Source of the DNA: Chrysomallon squamiferum
Taxonomy: Eukaryota > Mollusca > Gastropoda > Neomphalida > Peltospiridae
NCBI GenBank assembly: GCA_012295275.1
Contig: CM022665.1
Coordinates: 12,517,976-12,581,975, forward strand
DNA length: 64,000 nucleotides
Direction: 5' to 3'
The translations under genes were made by a program, and so were the position numbers. Shown piece after piece: positions 10,743 to 24,300 of the stretch. Numbering within the stretch: the stretch's first letter is position 1; the number at the start of each line of letters is the position of its first letter. Below the pieces are notes generated by a model. It was not told where the DNA came from. It worked only from the letters and a program-made list of their open reading frames with translations, and made no database searches.

Positions 10743-13020
10743 CAATAACAACAACAACAACAATAATAATAGCAGTAATTACAATAATAACAACAACAAT
10801 AACAATAAATTTTAAAAATTAAACAGTTCTACTTAAATATTAATAAAAAATAAAAAAATTAAAAGCATGAAAATATAAATGTTAAAAAAATGTTTAGAAA
10901 TTTAATGTTTTATTATGCATAGTTCAACAGGTATATGTCTAGCTATCTGTCTAATGTTTTTATCTAATTATTTCATTTATGTATTAGTTATTTTCTTTGC
11001 TTTTATTTTATTTACGCATTTTATTCTATCTCGTTTCATCTGATCTAATTTCATAATTAATTTTATTTTATTTCTTATTTATTTATTCATTTATTATCGA
11101 AATAAAATTATTTTCTGTATAACGTCCTGTTATGTTGTTTTTTTGGGCGGGTTTGTTGTTGTTGTTTGTTTTGTTTTTTTTTAATTTATTTACGTCCCAT
11201 AGCTATAAATCATGAAAGTACAATCATAAAAGTCAACTTCAAAGTTACCTTAACGGAAATTGAGTAGGACAAAGAATGAACGGTCTGTTTAAAGAGAAAA
11301 GTAATTAAGATTTCATTCGTTTGTTCTTCTTGTTGTTGTTTTTTTGTGAAGGTTTTGTGTGTGTGTTTTGTTTGGTATTTTTTGTACTTTTTTTTTTTTT
11401 TTTTGTATGAAATAAACGTGAACTAATGACGCAGATAATGTAAATTTATTTATTATTTAGAAGACATTTAAAAGTGTGGCAAGTGTATATTCAGTATTAT
11501 TAAGGTTTGATTTGTTATTTCGTTCTTTCTTTCTTTATATATTTATTTATTTGTTGTTGTTGTTGTTTTTGCTGCTGCTGCTGAGGCTGCTGCTGCTGTT
11601 GTTGTTTTGACGTTTATTTCGGATATTTGTTCTTGCTTTTCTTCCTCTTGTCGATGTCGTTATTAACCACTCCCTAAAACAAAAATTTAATTTAATATGA
11701 AAATGTCAGCCTTTTAAAACAAAAACAAAAAAGTGTAACATCTGATTAATATTATTATATTAGGACATGAATATTAAGCATTTGTAATTCTGTCATTGTC
11801 ATATAATCTTTATTGGTGGTGGTGGTAGTAGTCGCAATAGTAGCAGCAGCAATATATTATAATCAACAACAACAACAACAATTCTAGTACCAGAAGTAGT
11901 CAAAAATATAGTAATAATAGTGATAGAAGTAGTAAACAGAGCAGCAATAGCAACTCCAGCTGTAGTTTTATCAATAGTGATTTTTTTATGCACACGTTCG
12001 TTCCACGACTTTTGATAAGTCTGACATGGAGCATTAGTTGGAACGGAAAAGACTGATCTACAACCCATTAGAACTCAAGCCAGTGCTCTAACAAATGTAT
12101 TCAGTTTCTATTCAGCTTATATATGCCAGAATTTATCATTTTTATTCAAGCGTTGAAATTATTTCACGGATTAACACTTATTCACGTTACTCTACGGGAT
12201 ATCATTACTGTCTGTTGTTTTCTAGACATAATAAAAAATGTAATGAACTTGTCAGATTAGTAGTGACAGTTACACTAAAATGTTAAAGTGTGCCTAAATA
12301 AACAGTCTAATAAATTGTTTATACCTTCAAGTTATTATTTTATTATCTTAGGCAATCTTTCATCACTCATAACAAAGTATGACAATAAAACCATACTGTT
12401 ATAAAACATATGAAGGCCGCCATTTTACCATTTTGATGTCATTCGAGTAAAATGGACGCGCTCTGAACCTTTATCAGATGATCCAAATAAGTTTAATTCC
12501 ACAATATTTAAATTTTCTTAAACGCCCCATCCTGGATGTCGTTACGGCTAATATTTGCTATCTATGTAGTTCATACTTTACTACAATTGTTATTACAATT
12601 GTTTTGCATAATTTTATGATGAAGTTTTTTCGTGGTTTTGTAGGGGAGGTTTGGTGTTGTTTTGGGGGTTTTTGGAGGATGTTGATGGAGTAAATGAAAT
12701 TTGCCTCTTTTTTTTTTTATCAGTATGATTTCTTGCAAAAAAAACAAAACAAACTTTTTTTTTTTTTTATCTCTACAATATCCTGATGTAGTAATAAGTC
12801 AACCAATACAAAAACCTTTAAACGATTATATTTTTACGTTTGACTTAACTGCACATAACCTCTGTATTTTATATATAATATTCATTTACAGCTAGTTTTA
12901 GTTCAGTGTAAGCTTAGGGTTGCAGGATCCATTCTTTGGGTACTCCTACTGGTCATTTGCCTATTCTGGCCAGCAATAATGACTGGATTTCTAAAGCCCG
13001 TGTATTCAAGATAACGGGAA
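9300..13020. other. Gene-poor simple-repeat region
   Basis: Holds many degenerate (AAT)n, (AGT)n and (ATT)n tracts at 9870-10210, 10560-10650 and 10698-10800, (TTG)/(CTG) runs near 11550-11600 and 13120-13190, and T-runs. I find no coding region. An imperfect inverted repeat lies near 12418-12460, where CCATTTTAC pairs with GTAAAATGG. Confidence 0.55.
10698..10740. repeat. (TAA)n microsatellite
   Basis: About 14 uninterrupted TAA units, continuing into degenerate (CAA)n. Confidence 0.95.
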
Positions 13021-13022
13021 GG

Positions 13023-13034
13023 TATATATATAAG
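13023..13034 (+). promoter_or_regulatory. TATA-like box upstream of the 14-kb gene
   Basis: TATATATATAAG sits in a locally GC-richer stretch about 0.6 kb before the open frame that begins at 13648. A 5' UTR exon starting near 13055-13060 and joined to an acceptor near 13645 would fit. This is motif-and-spacing inference only. Confidence 0.3.
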
Positions 13035-13647
13035 GACCCTCTCTGCTAACTGCGTAAGAAAAGCCAAGGCGGCAGACGATTTAATATTAATATGTTAAAA
13101 TGTTTTTTCATCAAAATTAGTTTCCTCTTCTTCTTCTTCTAATCATCATCAACATTATTATTATTATTGCTGTTGTTGTTGCTGGTATTGATGATGATGA
13201 CGACGTTGTCATCATAATCATGACTATATCAACGTAATTTATGTTTCATGCTTTATGATTGATTTATGAAACGGGAGAGTTTGTGTATTATTCATCGATT
13301 ATTATGGTTATTAAATCATACTGAAAATAAATAACAAATGCTAATGGGTGGAAGGGCGCTGAACGATATATCATTTAAGTGTTGGCGGAAAAAAAAAAAA
13401 AAAAAAAAGGCCGAGATCGGTTGAAATATTACATGTTGATTGGTTGATCGATATAAGGTGCGACTGTAACTAAAGATGGATAAAGCTTGTTACATAACAG
13501 ATGCCAGAAGGGCAGCTGTTAAGATGGATTTTTAACAGTTGCTTTCAGCACATTAAAGGCAGGTTGTTTCATTTTCAAATAACGTGATAATTTTTCGTTA
13601 AGAATATATACGTCAAGGAATGCAGTGAAATTAACAAATACATTTAG

Positions 13648-14055
13648 CTAGCCTGTTTTCGGGAAAAACATTTTCTGTCGGAAACTGTACGGACGAGAAT
13701 ATTTAGCAACGTTCGAACGAGAATAGTTACTAATATTCGTACAAAAATATTTACGAATGTTGCACAAACGTTAAATGGAGAGGCACAAAAACACAAATCA
13801 AGACCGTTACTCATATCTGGTTTCAAGAGGTGTCGTATGAACAATGGCAAATTTGTTTATTCTCATTACGGCGAAGTCAAGTGTCTTTCGAAGAAAGCAA
13901 ATAAAATGGTCAAAGAAAAGTACAGCGTTAAGTGTACTCGTCGGGATATTTATGTGTCAGGTCAGATATCTTTTTCCACGCAACGTGACGCAAAATCATT
14001 TATAATCAATTTGCTTGTTCTCGTCAAAGAAGGATACGCAACTGCCTCTGTCTGA
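13648..14055 (+). other. Open frame upstream of, and one base out of register with, the 14-kb gene
   Basis: An open frame runs from an acceptor-like TTTAG near 13645 to a stop at 14053-14055, with its first ATG at 13837. The translation is basic and Cys-containing, in the same style as the following frame, and begins with three imperfect eight-residue repeats (TRIFSNVR/TRIVTNIR/TKIFTNVA). The following frame opens at 14006 in the +1 register, so a single missing or extra base near 14006-14050 would fuse the two. Either this is the N-terminal part of the next gene broken by an indel (real or assembly), or it is a chance open frame. Confidence 0.35.
13691..13762. repeat. Three imperfect 24-bp tandem repeats
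   Basis: Units 13691-13714, 13715-13738 and 13739-13762 share an acgagaatatttac-like core. Twenty-four bases keeps a reading frame, and the + strand translation gives an eight-residue repeat. Confidence 0.6.
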
Positions 14056-14095
14056 ACCAAAATTTGTTTTCTTTGTTTTCACAAAATTCGTGATC

Positions 14096-14779
14096 ATGGT
14101 AGTGATAACGCAGCAATATCTCAATGCTGAAGGAAACAGCAACGTAACGTTTATGTCTCTGTTAAGAGATTGTAACAACATTTGCGAAAGAAAAAGATCG
14201 AGGACTGAACTCTATTCAGAAACTGAAAAACATACTTCGAAATCAAATTCGCATTTGGCAGACGAAAGGAGGCTGTGCATACGATACCCGAGTTTTCTTA
14301 CATCACATTCTCGAAGCAGATTGTCGTTTGGTTCTCCGTGTTCCCTTCCTAGAATCGCCACCACCGAAAACCGATCCAAAAATCATGTGCTGAGACAGAC
14401 ATGCAAAAAAGAACACAAATGGAAGACGACCAAGCAGAAATGTTACAACCGAGATGAACCTCAAGAGCTGTATCGGATCTCTATGCCCTGTACGACAGGC
14501 TGCTGTTATTGTGTTTACGCAAATCGTCTGGGACCAGTAAAACTGTACGTATCTACGTATACGCCACCCAAACCAAAAACAATCCAAGGCATCAGGGATG
14601 GCAAAGGTCGGAGAGTGATTCCAGCGTCGAGAAAGAATGATATTAAAGGACTTGTATACGATCATAACTCATTTTCACTACATCCGCCCGTTAAGACATT
14701 CAAAGGGACGTTTGGACAAAATGCAGCACCAAAGGACTTCAGTATAAATAAGAAATGGAATAAATATATTCGAAAATAA
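14096..14779 (+). CDS. Unrecognised basic protein, long terminal exon (at least 227 aa)
   Basis: The first ATG in this frame is at 14096, while the frame is open from 14006; the true start may lie upstream in the neighbouring out-of-register frame. The product is strongly basic and rich in Ser, Arg, Lys and Cys. A hydrophobic stretch (FVFFVFTKFVIMVV) precedes or overlaps the proposed start. A cysteine cluster (CTTGCCYC) occurs about two thirds through, followed by a Pro/Lys-rich tail ending INKKWNKYIRK. GC content is higher than the flanks, supporting coding. I recognise no family. It shares a general style with the 379-1254 protein but no alignable block that I can defend. Confidence 0.55.
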   Translation: MVVITQQYLNAEGNSNVTFMSLLRDCNNICERKRSRTELYSETEKHTSKSNSHLADERRLCIRYPSFLTSHSRSRLSFGSPCSLPRIATTENRSKNHVLRQTCKKEHKWKTTKQKCYNRDEPQELYRISMPCTTGCCYCVYANRLGPVKLYVSTYTPPKPKTIQGIRDGKGRRVIPASRKNDIKGLVYDHNSFSLHPPVKTFKGTFGQNAAPKDFSINKKWNKYIRK

Positions 14780-16258
14780 AAATAAAATAAATTAGGTATT
14801 TGTGAACTGATATATATAGCACAAAATATGTAACTATATATATGATAGGGGTACTGTGGGTTTAAAAGGAAAGATTAATTATGTCAAAATGAAGAAAATA
14901 TAGGCTAGTGTTATTTATTGGCATAAAATTGCATTTTAGGGAAATGTGAAAGCTAAAAAAAAAATGCGTTTGAAAGATATAAAATATATATATAATAAAC
15001 ATAATGAGTTTCTTAAGTTATGTCAACCACAGAAATTAACCTTCAGAATGTTACCATTTGTTTTCTAAAAAAAAGAAACAACAAAAAAAAAAAAAATGAA
15101 TATTATATTGAAGTGTAGTAGTGGTAACGTGAACATTAGCCTAAATATACCAGTATTTTGTTTTGCTTTCAAGCTACTGTTTCACTGGTCTAAAAGTCAG
15201 TCTTTATTAATAATAAAGTACAGAAGTAATACAACATGTCCGGGGAGGCTTCCCTTTAACATATTTAATATAATTATAGTTACACTGTTATAATAATATT
15301 ATCATTATCTTAATTGCAACAGTATTTTAATTTCCACAAAAATATTCATCGTGCAATAGCTTTAACTTTAATAAGAAATGACAATTAAGAAAACGAGAAT
15401 TAAAAATAAAATATGTATTTTGAGTATTAGTGACAACTGTTACTAAATTTGGTTGAAAAACATCTACTTATTCGTATTAGTTTCTGAATATCTATGTACA
15501 AACTAAAACGTATCGTCATAACTGTATATTTTAGTATTTGTTTCCTTTCTATTATTACTGTTGTTGTTGTTGTTCTTGTAGACCTTTGAGAAATAACTGT
15601 TAAACAGTTACTGACATAGAAAACATGTAAAGAACTTGAAATATAATTCTATATTAAATAAAATTAATAATATAATTTTCTTCAAAATCGTTTATTTTAT
15701 TATATTACATTGTTTTAGTCAGATAATAATAAAATGTATAATTTATTTTGTCATGGATTCTAAAGACACACAATTACATAAGCATATACATACATGAGAT
15801 CACATACATACATACACACGCATGTATATAGGCATATATATATGCGCATACATTCATAAATACATCCACATATATAATATGAATAAATTATATTTATAGC
15901 GGTTTTACTATCTACTAGGTTATGATGATATCATTTTAAATAATGTTTTTAAAGTATCAATATAATGAAAGTTTTAGCTGTCAAGTATGTTAGAAAATGA
16001 GAGAGATCGGTGTGAGTGTAAGATAATGAAGTGACGTAATCTCATTCCCAATTACTTAACATTAGCTGACTTAATCGTATCATTATTACTGAAACTGGCA
16101 GGGACCAGTACCAACTATGACCTTCTATATTTGTGTTTCAAATCAGCTGGAATGACAATAACATTATAATCGTTTATATTAACTACATAACTTGTGTGCT
16201 ACACAGGATTTGCTGTTTTGTAATCTTTATCAATATGCATTATATATAGAAAAAGCAA

Positions 16259-16263
<5 letters not shown>
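14780..16263. other. Intergenic AT-rich DNA
   Basis: AATAAA-like sequences follow the stop at 14779 (around 14784-14790). Short (ACATAC)n-like DNA occurs near 15778-15870. No gene is seen. Confidence 0.5.

Positions 16264-16316
<53 letters not shown>
16264..16316. repeat. (CT)n tract, left arm of CT/GA inverted repeat
   Basis: About 26 CT units. It is complementary to the (GA)n tract at 16375-16441, with a 58-base spacer between them. It lies about 0.4 kb before the HACE1 start codon. Confidence 0.95.
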
Positions 16317-16321
<5 letters not shown>

Positions 16322-16363
16322 TTGTAATTATGTAGTGATTAAAAAACAGCTTTTGTGTGTCCT

Positions 16364-16374
<11 letters not shown>

Positions 16375-16441
<67 letters not shown>
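16375..16441. repeat. (GA)n tract, right arm of CT/GA inverted repeat
   Basis: About 33 GA units directly following a short (GT)n. Together with the (CT)n tract at 16264-16316 it could form a long hairpin or purine-pyrimidine structure in the presumed HACE1 promoter region. Confidence 0.95.
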
Positions 16442-16444
<3 letters not shown>

Positions 16445-16702
16445 ACTGCAATTCAAAAACAACGTTTTGCGCACTGTCTTATAATAATACACTTTTCGAG
16501 AACCCAAACTATATGTATTAAGGAGTGGAAAAAGGATCATCAAGAATTAGCTTTACGGTCGAGAAAATATTTATTTATAGCAACCAATAATATTAAAGGA
16601 GATGTATTTTTAGACTAATACTTAGAGGGTAATACCGGAAGTTACTCTGATAAACAAAAATGCAAGTAGTGGAAGTTACTGACCTTGATTTTAAATAAGA
16701 AA

Positions 16703-19700
16703 ATGGAGTTTTTGCAGCATCTTGCCACATCTTTAAAGCGTGCAAGGACTGCCGAATTACCTGAAGGTGAAAAATATTTACCATTTACAATTATTTGATA
16801 CTTCAGAATTATAACGCCATGTTAAATTAAAAACGAACAAAATTAAATATATCTTGAATCTTCACCAAGTAGTAACTAAGTAGTGAATCTACTAAATTAG
16901 TAAATGGCGGTACTTCATTAGAAATCCTTAATTTTATCATTATTATTGTAATAGAAATACTATTGTTAGAGAGTCTATAAATAACAGAAATAATAATAAT
17001 AATAACTGAAATAACAGAAATGTACAATCACTTTATATCGTCAAAAATATTCTTGAAATAAAAACGATCAAAAGTTGCTGGTTAGCTCGTAATATTTGTC
17101 CCACCTACTAATTTAGATAATACAGTTAACTTTTATTTATATGTCAAATTATTAACTGAGTCTTAAATAATATATTTTTCAAACAAATTATTACTTATAT
17201 TTTTGTAATTTATCTAGTTAATTTGTAGTAGGACTTTATTTTGTTACTGTTTGTGTTACATTTTCAGATAGTAAACAAGCGTTCATTTTGTTGATGCCAA
17301 TGGTGATTGCTAATCAACACAGGTACTTTTTTTAATAATAATAATAATAATAACAAAAGCAGATTGCAGTTTAATTTAAAACAGAGAAATTAAAACATTT
17401 TTCAAATGAACAAGATGATTATTAGTTTCACCTAGTATACAGTTAGCATTTTCTGAAAATATTTAATTAGCCAGCAGAGCAGAAATCTGTTTTATTATTA
17501 TATTGAAATAGTAATTGAATTATATGCTAATATGTCTACAAATTTTATTTAAAAAAAAAACAAAAAAAACCCCACATAAATCTATTTGTAATTACAACAT
17601 CACTAGCCCAAACTGATTGCAAAGAAAACTGAATAGCTTTTTAATTTAAATAGTTTAAAAAGACTACAGTTAAGAAAACATCTGGTACCCTTGAACAGTT
17701 GTAAAAATTTATAACAGTTATTCCAGTAAAGACTTTTATAATATACAGTATCCACAATTCTTTATTTCTTTTTCTCTAAACTCTTGATTTCTTAATCCAT
17801 TATATATTACACATGTATACGAGCATTGTGTGTACATCTCAAAAGTCACTGAACTCTGGCACTGAGTATCTGCATGCCCTGTAGTTTCTCTTATTTATCA
17901 GGTTTAAAATGCTGATAACATTGTTTAGCATTCATTTCTTGATTTTCAGATCTGTGAGTGATTTACTGTGCAAGTCAAAATTTGATGTCAGTTATGTTTG
18001 CGGAAGAGCTTATAGATCCCTGCTACACATAGCTGCAAAGTATAATTTTTTATATGTTAATTTTTATTTATTTTGAAAAGTTTTACTTTAATCTTATTGA
18101 TATTTAATTTATGTTTAGTGTTGCACATAAAGGAAAAAAATTCTTTATATATCAATTTCGTTTTTTAAATTTCATATTAAGCTTACTTAACACATAGCAG
18201 TGTAATTTTATATAACTTCACTGTATTAGGTCTGAACATTTTATAGTATTACCTTTTGTTTCACTTTAATTAGTTTAATTTAATTAGATCAATTTATTTC
18301 ATTATATGTTTGTTAATTTTATTTTGTTTTCAATAACAATTGTTTGAGTTGTTTTTGTTTGTTTTTGTTTTTTATCTTATGTTCACTGATTTAAAGATTA
18401 GCAGAATATCATTTTTGTATAAGTTAAATCAAAATATATTTATTTTTAATTTTCAAATAGCATTTTTCTCAGTATATCAATACAAAAAATATTTTGATTT
18501 ACAAAAAACAACTGTTTAAGCAAAATGTAATATGATTTAATATGTATAGAGAAAGCTCTGTATAGTGTAACTTTGGTGATATAAAGAAAGAGTTCAAATA
18601 TATCCAAATTAATTCAAAGTTATTTTTTGGAGGACCTTTTGCTGTCTTAATTAATAATGAAGTATAACAACAAAACACCATTGTTTTAAAATACCTATTT
18701 TTCTAATTGTGATAATATCTGCAGACATATTTGCAAAAAAGTTTCTTCTAATCAGAAAAATACAGCTACCTGTCCATCATGAATGGGACATCATGACTCC
18801 AGCCATACACAGATTAAAACCTTGGCATTCAGATGTTTTGTAATAGTATTATTTTACTGTCATTCTTTGTTATGTGCAGTGACAGATCACTCAAACCAAT
18901 AAAAGAATAACTTAGAAATATAAGAAAATGTTTTGGATCATTTGTTTATTTAAACACAAGCAGACTAATACAAATATTTATGTTTGTGTAGTCAGATTTG
19001 CATTTAAGATGGCATTAGTCATAATTAAACTGTTTGGAAGTGGCAGAAAATAATAGTTAAATAATAACTGATTACCATATGTGAACTAGTGCATAATGTC
19101 ATAATAAATAATATTGTAAGCTGAAAACTGTAAAACTTACACCTAACAGCTTTTTGTAATAAACTATTACTTTGAGTTCACTTGGGTATTTTATGTCAGT
19201 TTTAATAATGTTTCAAAGAATATTTGAAATTTAATAGTGAACAAGTATAAAACTAAAGTTGAGTTCAGATTTATAAACCAATATTAATTAATTATTAAAA
19301 GATTTATTTATTTATTTATTTTTTATATAAATCCTTTTCATAAATTGTTATTATCTTTGGTTGCATTTAATTTTAGATATAATAACAATAATGAAAAGAC
19401 TATCCATGCAAAAAAATGGTTTCAAAACCATATATTTTTAAAAAAATTAAATAATACTGTTGAATTCTTCAGTATGAATTGAATTGTTAATCAATACAAA
19501 AAATATTACACACAACTGGAAATAATAAATTTAGTAATAGTTGTATTTGACAATGTGAAAAGTAAATTTAGTGATAATTCTGTTATTTTGTTATTCCCAC
19601 CTTTATTTACAGAGCACTGATTATGGTGTATTTTTCTCTCTGTACAGCTGTGGATCATATGAGTGTCTGTGTTTACTACTGAAAAAAGGTGCTGCAGTAA

Positions 19701-21274
19701 ATATTCAAGATGTTTCAGGATGTACGCCATTGCACTTAGCTGCACGAAATGGGTATTTAGTAAACCATTTTTAGTATCTTTATAACATTTGTAGCATGGA
19801 AAAAAAATGTTAAACCTTTTTTTTTTTCTCACTGTAGCCTTTCATCCTTAAACAAATTATTATTATAAAAAATCTGTTAGGACAATGAAAAATGTAAAAT
19901 TAATTCTGTAATTTTGATTACAGAAACAAAAATCTGTTTGAATGGAATAGTTTTATACTATAAAAAACCCACAATGTTATTATTATTGTAGTTTTTATTT
20001 ATATCTAGTTCAGTAAATACTATTTAAATATGACTTCTGGTGTAGTTATGATATAATTTTATAAAATAATTGTTTAATTTGCAACAAATTTGAAAATATT
20101 CATATTGGTAAATCTTTTTCAGATCTTTATTTCTTTTTTTATTTTATTTTTATTTTTTCACACTCAGGTGTTCCTTAATGTTTTTTTTTTTTTTTTTACT
20201 ATTATATATTTTAAAAAGTTTTTAATATGTTGTCAGTTTCCAATAACCATGAAATTATTTTAAATATTTCTGAGAATTTTTTTTTTCTTTATATATGTTC
20301 AAATGTCTTTATTTATTAACTGTAAAAATTTAATTGTTAATTTTAGTTTTAATGTTCTATGTTTACAGTGATCATGATAAGCATTATTTACTCTACTTAC
20401 TTATGTCTATACATTTTATTAAAATTATTTTTTAATATTTGTTTATTTATTTATTTTTCTTGGTAGACATTTGAAATGTTTAAACAAACTTCTGGAATCA
20501 AAATCGGATACCAACATTCGAAACAATGAAGGATTGACAGCTGTATGTAACTTACTCTTTTTATTTATCACAACATAATCTTTTACTTATTTATCCATAC
20601 ATATTTTGAAATGAAAGAAATCATCTGCTCTATTGTGTTAAAGAAAAGTTATTTCAAGGGAGTAAATTACTTCTTAACTGAAAATGTAACGAGAGAGAGA
20701 GAGAGATAATATGAGAATGAAGTTTAACAACTGCCCAACTTGGCTGAGTTTTTCCCTTTTCTGATAATACTGAAATATTAACCTTTGTTCATAAAAAAGT
20801 AAACCAAATATACAACAATGCTGAATATTTTCCTTTATTAGTGATATTAAAAAATCACCATTTTCTAATAATAAAGGTAGCAATTAAGTTGTAATTAATT
20901 TGCTTGCCTGAGGATGTGCCCCATCTTTGCTTTGATTTATTTAGTATGTCAATCTATGTATTTACTTAATCATTTATAACAATATTCATTTCATCATGAG
21001 TATTTATTTTCTGAAAAGATTCACTGGTTGGCTGTTAATGGCAGAACTGAGCTGCTGCAAGCTCTTTTTCAACATGTGAAAGAGGTTGATATTGAGGTAA
21101 ATTACACAAAGAAATGTTTTTATTCAGTATATTAATTTGATATATTAGATATATTAATATATTAATTCAGTTATATTAGAATAATATTTTAATTTTTATT
21201 TTAATAATATCAGGTAAGGCAAAATTAAACATGTTCATACATTTTCCAAAACAAAAAACAGACTCAAATATATT

Positions 21275-21314
<40 letters not shown>

Positions 21315-24300
21315 TTCATTTATTATTATTATTATTATTTTCATTTTTCTTTTCGTTTTCATTTTCATTTTTAAATGTCTTTCTAACAAATGCCATACTA
21401 AATATTTTTGTATATTGTTTTTTTAGGATTCTCAAGGACAAACTGCTTTGCATGTTGCATGTCAGAATGGTCATAAATCTGTAAGCATTTATATTTTGTA
21501 AATCTTCACTCTTTGGTTTACAGTTGTTCTTTCAAATAATAATTATATCTAATTGTGTCATCACCATTATTTTTTTTATGTAGAAGTAAGTTTTATGATT
21601 TTAAATTACATTATTAAGACAAGAAATGCATTTGTCTAATGCATGGATATATATATGCTTGTAGGCTTGCATTTATATTTTATGTTCAACAAAAATATAA
21701 GTAAAATTAGAATGTACATCATTTGTATTCAAAAGTATATCAACAGCAGTCATTCCATGTTAACTGTTTTCTTTTGTTTTTGTATCAAGATAATTGTTAT
21801 TTTAATTATTACAGGTTGTTATAAAATATAATGCATTTCAGACACTGCTGTGCCTTATAGAAAATGGAGCATCAGTAAACAGGACAAATCATAATGGCTG
21901 GACTGCTTTGCATTTTGCATGCAGGTTAGTATCTGAGGCTCCTCCATTTTATTTATGAAAGTTTGTTCTGTGGTTTTGCCTTACTTCTTCTTTTATTCTA
22001 ACATCAGTTTATTTATATTTATTCAAAGATATCCCAGTTCATTTTAGTAAGTTTCCTTATTGGGTTTTTTTTGTTTTTTTTTGATACATAACATTTTGTG
22101 AGAGAGTGATTCTTGTTTTTCAGTTCTGGGTAATTTGTAAACTGTATTATTTATATGTATCTATGAATTTTATTTATCTTTTAATTAAATATTGTTATTT
22201 GTTTGTTATTTATTTATTTATTTATTTAATAAAACTTTTTATACTTCTAAATTTCCAGTCATGGCCAACACAATGCTGCTTCCATCCTCTTACAAAGACA
22301 GGCACAGATAACTGCTGAACATTTTGGAAAAACACCTTTGGATCTGAGTGCAGAGGTAAACATAATTTAATCAGATATTTTCTGATAATCACTGAAAACA
22401 TTATCAAATACAGAATCTGAAGATATTGCTGTAATAAAAATAAACATGTTTTTTTATTTAAAATAGATAAATATTTTTATTTTGATACTTAGATACTTTA
22501 GTATGATTTTAGCACTGTATTTGTTTGTATTTTATATATAATTATTTGTATATCTTGATATATGTATATTTGTATGTGTGGACATATTTGTACATTTTTG
22601 AATTTTAAACTTTATGTTATATCATACTTATTTGATTGTGTGTCAGTGTATATTTATATGAATGTATGCATACATTTATAGTATAATATATGTTATTTTA
22701 TATATGTCTCTACATAAATGAATACTTTATTTATTTTTCAGGGTGGATATGGTGAAACCTGTGAAGTATTGCTACAGTTTCATCCTAAATTACTGACAGC
22801 TTTGTTACAGTGTGTTCAGAAACCTTACATATCAGAGGAATGTGTAAGTAATTATTTTTGTTTAAAATATTGTTTTAATAGCATATTAAAATAAATATCA
22901 CAGATTAAACTCATATAATAAAAGAAAAAATTTAATTGTAGAACTATTTGAAATTTTATTTATGAATTAATAAATTTTGACAAAAACAGGAGAACATAAT
23001 TACTGGATATATCTAAAGAACAGATTAAAAAAAAAAAAAAAAAAAAGATATTAATTATCTTTTTCTTCTTTTTTAATTTAATTCTATTTTGTTTATTTTC
23101 TCCTTTTTTTTTAAGCTCTTGAAAGTTTTGAGCTATCTTTCCAAAGAAGATAAATCAATGAAAGACCGAATTTTACCTGGATTAGCAGAACAGGCATCAC
23201 TTCTGGGTCACAGAATTCTCAGGTAACTATGGAAACCTATACTTGCACAGTAGTATTCTGCACCATTATATATATTTCTTCAAATATTCTTGACATATTA
23301 ATTATTATATGATCAAACTTTGTGCTATTTCCCCAGATGTTTTAACCATTGTGTGCATATGATAATTACATTTTATTTATTATTTATTCCAGTGTTTCAG
23401 GTGATGGAGAGAGAGACGTGAACAGTTTACTCAAGTGTGTAAACATCATGCAAAATCTCACCTCACAAAAACACTCGCAGTCCGTGAACAAACTCACAGA
23501 ATCAGTCCGACAAAAGTCTGAATCTCAGGAATCTAGCACCTCAAGAACTGAGCATTCATCCCAGTTTCAGGTAACTGACGAAAACAGATATATTAAAAAA
23601 ATGAAAAAGTAATTATTATGATAAATATGTTTTAAAAAACTTAAGAGAAAGATCTGATATACTTACATAATAACATGAAAACTAAGGATCAGAATTTTGA
23701 TGAATACTGTTTGGTATTTCCTAAGAGGATAGTAGACTGCCATATAGGATTAGAGAAATCTTATTTGTTAATTTATTGCATCTGTCAGCAACAAGAACAT
23801 TAAATTTCATTAAAATGTTACTTTGTTTGACTTAGACTACAATTAACTAAGAAAAGAGTATGATAAATGAATCAAGAAAAGGTGCTGACATCAAAAACAA
23901 ACAAATTTGTAAGGACCTTTCTATGTATTTTTATATAAATAAAATGTAGGGCAGTCTTTAATGCATTAGATGGAATACAAAATAGTTATTAAGGACATTC
24001 ACTAAAATTACTTTTTAATATTTATTTTATTTTTTTAATTGCTTAGGTTTTTTTCTTTTCATTAAAATAATGAAGATAATACAGAGGTTTAGGTTTTATT
24101 GTTACAATCCACTTTATTTTTAATAAATTTAATAAAGTTAATTAATTAATAAAGATTATCTCATTTTAAATTTTTTTTTTTTTTTAAAAGAGAGAGAAGA
24201 AGGAGAAGATAATCATATATTTGTCTTTATAGCCATTAGAAACTCTGTGGCAGCTTTTAGAAGACTGGTTACAACTTTTATACCATGAAATGGAAAAACA

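Noticed and set aside
16328-16618. Arg-Glu and Ser-Leu repeat proteins around 16.4 kb
   Set aside because: Translations of (GA)n and (CT)n tracts; the same applies at 60.9-61.2 kb.
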